Source: CADEER01 sp965216585
GTDB taxonomy: Bacteria; Desulfobacterota; Binatia; HRBIN30; CADEER01
Reading direction: 5' to 3'
Assembly: GCA_965216585.1 (NCBI GenBank)
Contig: CBDCGC010000003.1
Span: forward strand, 434,001 to 498,000
DNA length: 64,000 nucleotides
Shown: positions 8,581-16,649 of the stretch, in pieces
Numbering within the stretch: position 1 is the stretch's first letter
How the letters are laid out: every line of letters begins with the position of its first letter
Position numbers and translations under genes: made by a program
Notes under the pieces: model-generated
The model's database searches: none
The model's input: the letters and a program-made list of their open reading frames with translations, nothing else
Told to the model about the DNA's origin: nothing

Positions 8581-9464
8581 GGCAAGCTCTCCGCCTCGAT
8601 CACCTCACCCTCGCGGCGCAGACGGTCGAGGGTTGCGCGCACCGCGTCGTCGCCGGCGCGCCTTTTCATTTCAGCGACCACTTGCGGTTGGACTTCCAGC
8701 AGCGGCGGCGAACGCGGCTCCTCGCGTTCGACCATCGCGAGGACATAGACGCCGCTACCGGTGACAATCGGCTCGCTGATCGCGCCGGCAGCCAGCGAGA
8801 TCGCCTTACGCGCCGCCGTCGGACCGAGGTACTCGCGCACTTTCGCCGGTGGCAAAAGCGCATTCGGCAGCGGCGCCACCGGTTCATCGCCAAAGGCGGA
8901 GGCGACGTCGCCAAAGGGACGGCCACCGCGCAGGGTGCGCAGGGCCTCGCGTGCCCGCGCCAGTGCCTCCTCCTGCCGGCGCTGCGGCTCGCCGCGCACC
9001 CAGAGGACGGCCAATCGCATGCGGCCGGGTGTGGCAAAGAACTCCGCCTGCTCGGCGTAGAATGCGCGAGTTTCCTCCTCTGTCGGTTCGTAGCCGTCCA
9101 CCGATGCGACCTGCGCCGCCAACACTGCAGAGACGAGGTCGCCACGCACACGGCGATCGGAGCGCACCAGGCCGAGGTCGATGCCGTACTGAACCAACAA
9201 CTCCTCGTCGACCAAACGACTGAGCACGTGGCGGCGATCCTCCTCGCGCAGCGGCGCGCGCCGGTCGCTGGCCAGGGCCTGGACGGCGCGAGCATAGTCG
9301 GCGGCGCGAATCGATACGCCGTTGACCACCGCCACCGCGTCGTCGGGCAGGCCGCCACGGCGGACGTCGAGCAGACTGGCAACCGCAGCGCTGATTCCCA
9401 GCGCGGCGCCGATCACCAACAGAAGCGTTGCCCGCCGAGCGCTTTCCCCCTCCGCTTCGCGCAT
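8577..9464 (-). CDS. Membrane-anchored parvulin-type peptidylprolyl isomerase
   Basis: A 295-residue protein with an N-terminal membrane helix (about 13-33) that would place the rest in the periplasm, a SurA/PpiD-like helical chaperone segment (about 40-135) and a degenerate parvulin domain (about 140-265). The parvulin part keeps a VRGEPQRRQEEALARA helix and a GRPFGDVASAF motif. Such proteins assist folding of exported or membrane proteins. It is translationally coupled to the downstream HupE gene, and three bases separate it from the upstream lipoprotein gene. A dedicated folding helper for HupE or the lipoprotein is a reasonable inference. Confidence 0.82.
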   Translation of the reverse strand: MREAEGESARRATLLLVIGAALGISAAVASLLDVRRGGLPDDAVAVVNGVSIRAADYARAVQALASDRRAPLREEDRRHVLSRLVDEELLVQYGIDLGLVRSDRRVRGDLVSAVLAAQVASVDGYEPTEEETRAFYAEQAEFFATPGRMRLAVLWVRGEPQRRQEEALARAREALRTLRGGRPFGDVASAFGDEPVAPLPNALLPPAKVREYLGPTAARKAISLAAGAISEPIVTGSGVYVLAMVEREEPRSPPLLEVQPQVVAEMKRRAGDDAVRATLDRLRREGEVIEAESLP

Positions 9465-9467
9465 CCC

Positions 9468-10886
9468 CTACGGCAACAACGGCAATCCGCCAATGCCGAG
9501 ATCGATGCGTTCGACACCGCGCAGTGGCAAGGTAAACAGATCGACGGCGAGCAGAGAAATGTAGAGGGTTTCCTCACCGAAGTCGCCGCGGCCCCACGCC
9601 AGGTTGGCGTAGACGCGATCACCGGTGGCGAGGAATTTGACGAGCTCGTCTTCACCGGCGGGCAGAACCCAAACGGCGCTTTCCTCGAGTGCCGTGTCGG
9701 CCTCGGTGTCGAAGATGACGTAGAGGTTGTCCTCGACATCGAACGCCAATCCGTCGCCGAAAAGACCGCGCCGTTCGGCCAGACTCTCTACGGCGCCAAA
9801 ACCATCCTCGCCGACAGCGACGCGAAACAACCCGGCAACCGGATCGGTGAGCGGGAGATCGAAGCGAGTGCACAGCAGGGCAATGCTCTCGGTGGCGAAG
9901 TAGAGGTTCTCCCCGCTGGCATCAAAGGCCAAGCCGTTGGCGCCTCCCTCGCTGGCGACATCGGTGGTGACGACGGCATCGACGGCGCCGGCACTCGGAT
10001 CGTAGCGCACGATCGCGCCGAGACAGGGATCCGATACATACACCTTGTCGTCGCGACCGATGGCCACGTAGTTGGGGCCGATCAAGTCGTTCTCACCGTC
10101 CGAGGTGATGACCGTCTCGACGGTGCCGTCGGTCGCCACCCGGAGCAAGGCACCACTCTCCTCGCCGCGCGGATCGGCCACCCACAAGACGCCTTCTCGG
10201 TCGACCGCCACGCCGAGCGGAGCGACCAACGCATCACCCTGCAAATCGGCGAGTGACGCCTCGCCGGCCGGGTTCATCTCGATCAATGCGCCGTCGAGAT
10301 CGGCCACGGTCGACGTCAGCCCGAGCAGCAAACGGTCGCCGGCAAAGGCGAGGTCCTCGGTCGAACCGAGAAACCCCATCCCATCGTGGTAGCCGGCCTG
10401 GCGCAGAAAGGCCGGGATGTCGCCAAAAGTCTCGGCCTGTAGCGGCGCCGCGAGCACGACACGCGTTTCAAACACAGCCGGCGCCCCATCGGACGAAACA
10501 CCGACGGAAGCGACGAGCCGGTTGTCGACCGGCGCCACTCCGGCGCGCCAGCGCACCGATGCCTCGCCGGCGCCATCCGTGCGCACCGACACCTGTGGGA
10601 GGCGCGGCGCATCCGGCGCACCCGACAGCGCCGCCGCCACCAGCGAGCCGCCGCCGCGTGCGACCGTGAAGAGAACGTCAACGCCGCCCAACGCGGCGCC
10701 GCTGCCCTCGTCGACGACGGCCACCGTCGCATCGACGATGCCTCGCGAGTCCACCGTAGGCGGCACCTGCGACACACTCGAAACGCGCGGCGCCGCTTGC
10801 CGACCGGCGTCGTCATCGCCCGAGCATCCATACAGGTGGGCACAGCATACGATTGCGAACAGACCTACCCCATACCTTCGCATCAT
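9468..10886 (-). CDS. Lipoprotein with Ig-like domain and SMP-30/NHL-type beta-propeller
   Basis: A 472-residue exported protein. The signal peptide ends in a lipobox-like HLYGC with Cys21, so it is probably lipidated. Residues of about 35-145 resemble an invasin-type Ig-like domain (PPTVDSRGIVDATVAVVDEG and a later GEASVRWRAG). From about 150 to the end there are repeated four-stranded blades with GVAVDREGVLWVADP, YVAIGRDDKVYVSDP and GLAFDASGENLYFAT, typical of SMP-30/gluconolactonase or NHL propellers. The ATG pair at 10886/10883 is preferred over the longer frame because it begins the signal peptide and has a GAGGG upstream. It is the second gene of the DUF420-to-HupE operon. No enzyme activity can be assigned. 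Confidence 0.8.
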   Translation of the reverse strand: MMRRYGVGLFAIVCCAHLYGCSGDDDAGRQAAPRVSSVSQVPPTVDSRGIVDATVAVVDEGSGAALGGVDVLFTVARGGGSLVAAALSGAPDAPRLPQVSVRTDGAGEASVRWRAGVAPVDNRLVASVGVSSDGAPAVFETRVVLAAPLQAETFGDIPAFLRQAGYHDGMGFLGSTEDLAFAGDRLLLGLTSTVADLDGALIEMNPAGEASLADLQGDALVAPLGVAVDREGVLWVADPRGEESGALLRVATDGTVETVITSDGENDLIGPNYVAIGRDDKVYVSDPCLGAIVRYDPSAGAVDAVVTTDVASEGGANGLAFDASGENLYFATESIALLCTRFDLPLTDPVAGLFRVAVGEDGFGAVESLAERRGLFGDGLAFDVEDNLYVIFDTEADTALEESAVWVLPAGEDELVKFLATGDRVYANLAWGRGDFGEETLYISLLAVDLFTLPLRGVERIDLGIGGLPLLP

Positions 10887-10912
10887 CAATTCCCTCGCCT
10901 TTCCCGCAAAAG

Positions 10913-11383
10913 CTAAAGAACAAAACCGACGATGTACAACAAGATCCCGCTGAGTGCCGTAGCGACGTTGCCAGCAATCACCAGCCTGCCAACCCTGGCA
11001 TGGGTGCGGGAGAACACACCCGGCAGGCGCGACCGGAAGCGCCGCCAGGACAGAACGGTCAAACCAACCCAAACGAAGTATGTCGATACGGCGATCAGCA
11101 GATGCCCGAGCAGTACCGCACGCAGGGTGGGAGTGTTGGCAAACGAGGAGCTCAGGAAGAGTGCGTCGGAACCACCCCGCATGCGAATGTTGACCTCGAA
11201 CATTACCAACACGACGGTCAACAGCGCCAACGCAGCGCATTGGACAGCGCGGTGACGGAGATGGAATCCGCGCCGCGCCTGCATCGCCGACCAAGCGAGA
11301 ATGAGCGGGACGACACCGTAACCAACCGTGATCAAATCAGTGAGCAGATCGGCGCGAGTTCCGAGAAAGCCCGGCGGGAACAC
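10913..11383 (-). CDS. DUF420-like membrane protein
   Basis: A 156-residue protein with four hydrophobic helices, an RHRAVQCAAL segment at the start of helix 2 and a HLLIAVSTYFVWVG helix. The pattern of a helix-start HR, a central His in helix 3 and a C-terminal GNVATALSGILLYIVG fits the DUF420 family, whose members are often near cytochrome oxidase or copper genes. The start is GTG 11383 with GGAGG seven bases upstream. It is the first gene of the leftward operon ending in HupE; the gap to the lipoprotein gene is 26 bases. The role is unknown. Confidence 0.65.
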   Translation of the reverse strand: MFPPGFLGTRADLLTDLITVGYGVVPLILAWSAMQARRGFHLRHRAVQCAALALLTVVLVMFEVNIRMRGGSDALFLSSSFANTPTLRAVLLGHLLIAVSTYFVWVGLTVLSWRRFRSRLPGVFSRTHARVGRLVIAGNVATALSGILLYIVGFVL

Positions 11384-11641
11384 TCACCACCCTCCGCCGC
11401 GGCGCACGCACGTTGCGCCACGTTCCTCAGACCCGCGGCGCCGGTACGCCGCCGCCGGGCGGATACCCCCGCCGTGCTTTCTTCGCATCATCGACACCGG
11501 CACACACCTACATCAACCGGAGGAGAGAACAAATCCGCCGCGTCCACTCACCTTTCGCCTTTCTCTTCGAGCCTTCTACCAAACCGCCGAATCGGCTAAT
11601 GTCGCGCCGATGAACATAACGAAACCAGATCAGGAGGCCTC

Positions 11642-13414
11642 ATGAAGCAATCTCGTCGGTTTCTTACATTAGTTCTCATCCATCTGGTGATGGCGCACAC
11701 ACCTTCCGAGGCGACCATCGTCGTCCCGGTCTCGGCGCCCAACCTGACCGCGAGCTCCGACGCGATCGTCACCGGATTCGTCGAAGACCTTCGCTACGCC
11801 GAGCTCGACGGCGGGCGTATCGCCACCCTGGTATCCATCGCCGTCGACGAAACCTGGAAGGGAGCACCGCGCACCCACCTCGAGCTCGTCGAAGCTGGCG
11901 GTCACATCGGCGGCCGCAGTGAAATCGTCTATGGCACGCCGGAATACCGGGTGGGTGAAAGAGTTCTCGTATACGCACGCCCTTCCGCCATGGGATGGCA
12001 AACCAACCACATGATGCAGGGCAAGCTCGCGATTTCCGGCGCCACCGGCACCCGATCGGTTGGCGCCAACGTCGCCATCCTCGCTTCGGCGAACCATCCG
12101 TGGCGCGAAAGCGTTCCCCTCGCCGAGCTGCGCGCCCTGGCAGCGACCGATGCGGCAACGTCGTCGGCGCTCGCCGTCGACCCGCCGCCGCTGAGGATCA
12201 CCAGCGAAGTATCGGCGCGGTTCACCACCCAGGCCGGCAACCCGCGCTTCTTCGCAGCCGACCTCGGAGAACCCCTGACGTTCCTGATCGACGATCGCGG
12301 CGACGACATCCTCGGGCTGGAGGTGTCGCGGCGCGCCATTGACGACGCGTTTGCCGCCTGGAACGCGGTATCCGGATCCAGCCTCGAGCTGCGCGACGGC
12401 GGCCTCACCGATGACAACTCGATCGGCTTCGTCGACGGTTTCCACAAAGTCCTCTTCAACGACCCGGGCGATGAGATCGCCGACCCCGTCGGGTGCCAGG
12501 GCACCTTGGGCGTCGGCGGTTCGCAGTTCACCTCTTCCGAGGAGAAAACCTTCGACGGTCGCACCTTCGCCGGAATTCTGACGGCGCGGATTACCTTCGC
12601 CGACAACTGGGACGGCTGCGACGAGTGGAAGGAGTGCAACTTTTCCGAGATCGCGGCACACGAAGGCGGTCACGCCTTCGGGCTCGGGCATTCGTCCGAG
12701 CGCGACGTCGAACCCAACGAAACTCTGCGCGAAGCGCTGATGTACGCCATCGCCCACTTCGACGAGCGCTGCGCCGATCCGCGCGAGGACGACATCGCAG
12801 GTATTCGCGCCATCTATCCGGAGCAGATTCCAGTCACCATCACGACGGCGAACCCGTTGCCCGAAGCCGTGGCCGGTGAGAATTACAGCGTCCAGTTGGC
12901 GGCGATCGGCGGCAGCGGCGCCATTTCGTGGCAACAGGCACCGGGCCCCTGCGACTTGAGCAACTTCGGCGTCACGCTCGACGGCAGCGGACTCATCTCC
13001 GGCACGCTGGCCAACGTCCAGGGAGAGGGCTGCATCGAAGCCATCGCCACCGACGCCGCCGGCAGCTCGCAAAAGAAGCGCTTCGACATCGCGCTCGTCC
13101 TGACACCCTCCAGCCCTTCGCCGACACCGACGACCGACACGCGCCCGAGTGACACGCCGACGCCGACGCACACCCCCGTCGATGTGGCGACCGCCACGCC
13201 GCGGCCGCCGACACCGACACCCGGACCATGTGTCGGCGATTGCGACGGCGACGGCAGCGTCGGTATCGGCGAGCTCATCCGCGGCGTTCGCATCGCCCTC
13301 GGCGAATCCGATATCTCCGAATGTAGCGGATTCGACACCAACGCCGACGGCCGCGTATCCATCGGCGAGCTGATCGCCGCCGTGCAATCCTCACTGCGCG
13401 GTTGTGTGGGATGA
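11642..13414 (+). CDS. Secreted matrixin-like metalloprotease with dockerin-like C-terminus
   Basis: A 590-residue exported protein with a signal peptide at about 1-25. A catalytic zincin motif HEGGHAFGLGH at residues 340-350 matches the metzincin HExxHxxGxxH pattern (His340, Glu341, His344, His350), and an ALMYAI stretch near 368 fits the Met-turn. A putative Ig-like domain follows at about 395-485, then a Thr/Pro-rich linker (about 490-528). At the C-terminus (about 530-590) two DGDGS/NADGR calcium loops with GELI helices form a dockerin/EF-hand-like module bounded by cysteines. The start has a strong AGGAGG. The protease is probably secreted and attached or displayed through the C-terminal module; its substrate is unknown. 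Confidence 0.85.
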   Translation: MKQSRRFLTLVLIHLVMAHTPSEATIVVPVSAPNLTASSDAIVTGFVEDLRYAELDGGRIATLVSIAVDETWKGAPRTHLELVEAGGHIGGRSEIVYGTPEYRVGERVLVYARPSAMGWQTNHMMQGKLAISGATGTRSVGANVAILASANHPWRESVPLAELRALAATDAATSSALAVDPPPLRITSEVSARFTTQAGNPRFFAADLGEPLTFLIDDRGDDILGLEVSRRAIDDAFAAWNAVSGSSLELRDGGLTDDNSIGFVDGFHKVLFNDPGDEIADPVGCQGTLGVGGSQFTSSEEKTFDGRTFAGILTARITFADNWDGCDEWKECNFSEIAAHEGGHAFGLGHSSERDVEPNETLREALMYAIAHFDERCADPREDDIAGIRAIYPEQIPVTITTANPLPEAVAGENYSVQLAAIGGSGAISWQQAPGPCDLSNFGVTLDGSGLISGTLANVQGEGCIEAIATDAAGSSQKKRFDIALVLTPSSPSPTPTTDTRPSDTPTPTHTPVDVATATPRPPTPTPGPCVGDCDGDGSVGIGELIRGVRIALGESDISECSGFDTNADGRVSIGELIAAVQSSLRGCVG

Positions 13415-13483
13415 CGGCGGCACGCTTGGGGTTGATCGACGCCGGGGGTTCGTGATTTCTCTGCACCTCTTCTGGAGGGAAAC

Positions 13484-14206
13484 ATGGCAATTCGATCGCA
13501 AGACGTGAGCTACAGCGCCGGCGCTGCATCCCTGCGCGGGCATCTCGCCACCCCCGAACAGAGCAACGGCGCCGGGGTGTTGGTTCTGCACGAGTGGTGG
13601 GGCCTGAACGACTACATCCGCGGCCGTGCCGTCCAATTGGCCGAGCTCGGCTACACCGCTCTCGCCGCCGACATCTACGGCGACGGCCAGGTGGCGGCCG
13701 ACGCGGAGCAGGCCAATACGTTGATGAGTGCAGCGCTCGGCGACGTTCCCGGCACCGAAGCGCGGCTCGATGCGGCGATCGCCCTACTGGCCGAGCAAGA
13801 CGGCGTCGACGCCGCCAAAACCGCCGCCATCGGCTACTGCTTCGGCGGCGCGCTGGCGCTGCACGCGGCGCGCACCGGCCGCCCACCCGCCGCCGTCGTC
13901 TCTTTTCACGGCGCCCTCGCTTCGCTTCACAAACCCGCCCCCGGCAGCGTCAAGGCGCGCATCCTCGTCTGCCACGGCGCCGACGACGCGCTGGTTCCCG
14001 CAGAAGACATCGCCGCCTTCAAGAAAGAGATGGACGAAGCCGGCGCCAATTACGAATTCAAAGCCTACCCGGGCGCCCTACACGGCTTCACCAACCCCGA
14101 GGCAACCGCCAAAGGCAAGGAATTCGGCCTGCCGCTCGCCTACGACGAAGCCGTCGACAAAGAGTCCTGGCAGGACATGCAGAAGCTCTTCGCCGAGGTC
14201 TTCTGA
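13484..14206 (+). CDS. Dienelactone hydrolase family protein
   Basis: A 240-residue cytoplasmic alpha/beta hydrolase of the dienelactone hydrolase type. The family triad is Cys-Asp-His: the nucleophile Cys is in GYCFGG (about 118), the Asp in HGADDAL (about 170) and the His in ALHGF (about 201). The LHEWWGL motif at 36-42 supplies the conserved Glu37. It carries a GGAGGG ribosome binding site. It stands alone between the protease gene and the convergent acyl-CoA synthetase. The substrate is unknown; classical members hydrolyse dienelactones in aromatic degradation, but no such pathway is visible here. Confidence 0.9.
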   Translation: MAIRSQDVSYSAGAASLRGHLATPEQSNGAGVLVLHEWWGLNDYIRGRAVQLAELGYTALAADIYGDGQVAADAEQANTLMSAALGDVPGTEARLDAAIALLAEQDGVDAAKTAAIGYCFGGALALHAARTGRPPAAVVSFHGALASLHKPAPGSVKARILVCHGADDALVPAEDIAAFKKEMDEAGANYEFKAYPGALHGFTNPEATAKGKEFGLPLAYDEAVDKESWQDMQKLFAEVF

Positions 14207-14269
14207 GCCTGGGTGCCGAGCCACCGCCAGCGGCGGCAGCACTGCCGGCAATCGGTTTTCACCGGTTCG

Positions 14270-15883
14270 CTAGGCGAGCTCGCGTAGCTCGCGCTTGAGG
14301 ACCTTGCCCGTGGGATTGCGCGGTAGCTCGTCGAGAAACACCACCTCACGGGGAATCTTGTAGCGCGCGAGGTTGTTGCGCACGTGTTCCTTGACGTCCT
14401 CCTCGCTCAGCGAGTGGCCGGGCTTGGTGACGACGAAGGCCTTGAGACGCTGGCCGAAGTCGTCGTCGGGCACGCCAACCACAGACACCTCGTAGACGTC
14501 TTCGTGATCGGCGAGAAGGTTTTCCACTTCGACCGGGAAGACGTTCTCGCCGCCGGATACGATCATGTCGTCGTCGCGCCCTTCGACGAAGAGGCGTCCT
14601 TCTTCGTCGAAGTGGCCGACGTCGCCAATCGACATCAAGCCGTTGATGCGCTCTTTGTTGCCGCCCCCCGTATAGCCTTCGAACTGCGCCTCGTTGCCGA
14701 CGAAGATGCGGCCCGTCGTGCCGGGCGGGACTTCGGCGCCATCTTGATCGTAGATTCTCACCACCGTGCCGCGCGGCGGCTTGCCGGCGGTTCCCGGCGC
14801 CGCGCGCAGATCCTCCGGCATGGCGACCGAGGTGTGCGCGACCTCCGTCGAACCGTAGAAATTGTAGAGGTTGTCGCCAAAGGTATCCATCCAGCGCAGA
14901 GCCAGCTCACCCGGCAAAGCCGATCCACTGGCGCCGACGACGCGCAAGCTGGAGGTGTCGTAACGGGAGATGACCTTTGGATCGAGGGCGAGGATGCGCT
15001 GCATCATGACCGGCACGACGATGAGAACGGTAGCCTCGTTTTCCGCCACCGCACGCAGTGTCTGCTCCGGATCGAATCGGCGCTGCAGGACGACCTTGCC
15101 GGCCAAAGTGGCGGCGCCCTGCAGCTGGGCGAGACCCCAGGCATGAAACGTCGGCGCGGCGATCATGAAGGTGTCGCCAACCCGCAACGGCAACCGCTCC
15201 AACAATCCGGCGGTGGTGTCGATGCTGAGCACCTTGGCCTCGCGCTGCGCTCCTTTCGGTGTGCCGGTCGTCCCCGATGTCAGAATCGTCGCGCGACCAA
15301 AGCTCGGCGGCGGCGGCGGTGCCTCGGTGGAGCCGCGGCCGACGAGATCCTCGACCGTCGTACGGCTCGCCCCGGTGTCGTGCCACGCCAAGTAGCCGGG
15401 AGTGTCTCCGAGGTTGGGCTCGACGAATTCGGCGAACTCTTCGTCGTAGACGACACACTTCGCACCCTCGCGCTCGACGACCTCGCGGAACTGCGGGCCG
15501 GCGAAACCGGTGTTCAAGTACAGCGCATGCGCCCCCAGCTTGGCGACCGCAACGTTGCTTTCGATGAAGCCACGGTGGTTGCGGCAGAGGATGGCAACAC
15601 CGTCTCCGGCGCGCAGCCCGTCGCTCGCCAGGGATGCGGCCAGGGCATTGCTGCGCTCTTCGATCTCGGCAAACGTCAGTTGGCCGCGGTCGTCGACCAA
15701 ACCGACCGAAGATGGAGTGCGCACCGCGGCAGCCGTAAAGCCGGTTGCGATGGTCGGCCCCCACTGGCGGTTGGCCCGCGCCAGAGCTCTCAAATAACTC
15801 GGAGAGAGGAGCCCGGCCTGGCGCAGCGCACCGATGTTGCGACGCCAGCGGCCGAGAGTTCCCAGTGATTCATTCTTTTGCAT
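14270..15883 (-). CDS. Acyl-CoA synthetase (AMP-binding)
   Basis: A 537-residue adenylate-forming enzyme that activates a carboxylic acid to its CoA thioester using ATP. The P-loop-like motif LTSGTTGTPKGAQ lies at about 196-208, the YNFYGSTEVA motif at about 340, and the GRDDDMIVSGGENVFP hinge near 435, with the C-terminal catalytic lysine in PTGKVLKRELRE. Length and motifs fit long/medium-chain FadD-type enzymes of actinobacterial style. The ATG at 15883 with GGAG eight bases upstream is chosen over the longer upstream frame. It follows the glutathione transferase gene by 14 bases on the same strand, so the two are probably co-transcribed. Confidence 0.92.
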   Translation of the reverse strand: MQKNESLGTLGRWRRNIGALRQAGLLSPSYLRALARANRQWGPTIATGFTAAAVRTPSSVGLVDDRGQLTFAEIEERSNALAASLASDGLRAGDGVAILCRNHRGFIESNVAVAKLGAHALYLNTGFAGPQFREVVEREGAKCVVYDEEFAEFVEPNLGDTPGYLAWHDTGASRTTVEDLVGRGSTEAPPPPPSFGRATILTSGTTGTPKGAQREAKVLSIDTTAGLLERLPLRVGDTFMIAAPTFHAWGLAQLQGAATLAGKVVLQRRFDPEQTLRAVAENEATVLIVVPVMMQRILALDPKVISRYDTSSLRVVGASGSALPGELALRWMDTFGDNLYNFYGSTEVAHTSVAMPEDLRAAPGTAGKPPRGTVVRIYDQDGAEVPPGTTGRIFVGNEAQFEGYTGGGNKERINGLMSIGDVGHFDEEGRLFVEGRDDDMIVSGGENVFPVEVENLLADHEDVYEVSVVGVPDDDFGQRLKAFVVTKPGHSLSEEDVKEHVRNNLARYKIPREVVFLDELPRNPTGKVLKRELRELA

Positions 15884-15897
15884 GTTCGTACTCCGCA

Positions 15898-16500
15898 CTA
15901 CTTCTTGCGAGCGCGCGCCATCGCCGGGCGGGCCAGGCAGGTGTCGAGCCACGTACTCAAGTGCTCCCACTGCGAGAGATCGGCCTTGGCGAGATGTAGC
16001 CACGACAACACCGCAGCGGGGTTGAGATCACCGACGGTAAACGAATCGCCGACCAGATGCGTGCGCCCGCGCAAGACGTCGTCGAGGATGCCCAACGGAC
16101 CCTGTAGGGATTTCCAGGCCGCATCGGCGACTTTGTGATCGCGTTGACCCTCCGGAAAGATCGACCGGTGCAGCATGTAGTCGAGAAGATACGGTTCAAC
16201 CTCCGTCATCGCCCAGAAACTCCACTGGTAGGCATGACCGAGCAGCTCCGCACTCGGCGGTTTCATTCCGGCATCGTATTTTGCGGCGAGATAGAAGTTG
16301 ATTGCCAGCGACTCCCAGAGCACCGTCTCGCCATCGATCAGCGTCGGCACGCGTCCATTGGGATTGAGCTTGCGGTACTCCGGCGTCTTGTTGTCTTCGG
16401 TGAAGTTGGTCGGCACCAACTCGTAGTCGACGCCAACCTCTTCGAGCATCCACAGACAGCGCAGTGCCCGTGAAGCCGCTACTCCGTACAACTTGATCAT
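15898..16500 (-). CDS. Glutathione S-transferase family protein
   Basis: A 200-residue protein with a thioredoxin-like N-terminal domain (MIKLYGVAASRALRCLWMLEE, then LNPNGRVPTLIDGETVLWES with the cis-Pro at about 51 and the Glu-Ser glutathione-binding pair) and an all-alpha C-terminal domain with the SFTVGDLNPAAV motif. The catalytic Ser/Tyr region is ASRA rather than the standard SPN. It is upstream of, and probably co-transcribed with, the acyl-CoA synthetase. The role may be detoxification or an isomerase-like step in degradation; the substrate is unknown. Confidence 0.9.
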   Translation of the reverse strand: MIKLYGVAASRALRCLWMLEEVGVDYELVPTNFTEDNKTPEYRKLNPNGRVPTLIDGETVLWESLAINFYLAAKYDAGMKPPSAELLGHAYQWSFWAMTEVEPYLLDYMLHRSIFPEGQRDHKVADAAWKSLQGPLGILDDVLRGRTHLVGDSFTVGDLNPAAVLSWLHLAKADLSQWEHLSTWLDTCLARPAMARARKK

Positions 16501-16649
16501 CCTCTTCGAACCTCCAACGCCTGCAGTGGTTGTCTACTTCCAGCAGCACGCAACATGCAAACCCGCGGCGCCAACATCGCCGACATCGCTGCGCCTTGCA
16601 CTCGCCAGCCGCTTCGTGCTCAATCACGCGACAGCACCCGGGGGGTGAC

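Noticed and set aside
11669..13387. 572-codon minus-strand ORF over the metalloprotease
   Set aside because: Low-complexity translation opposite a well-supported protease; it arises from codon bias and repeats.
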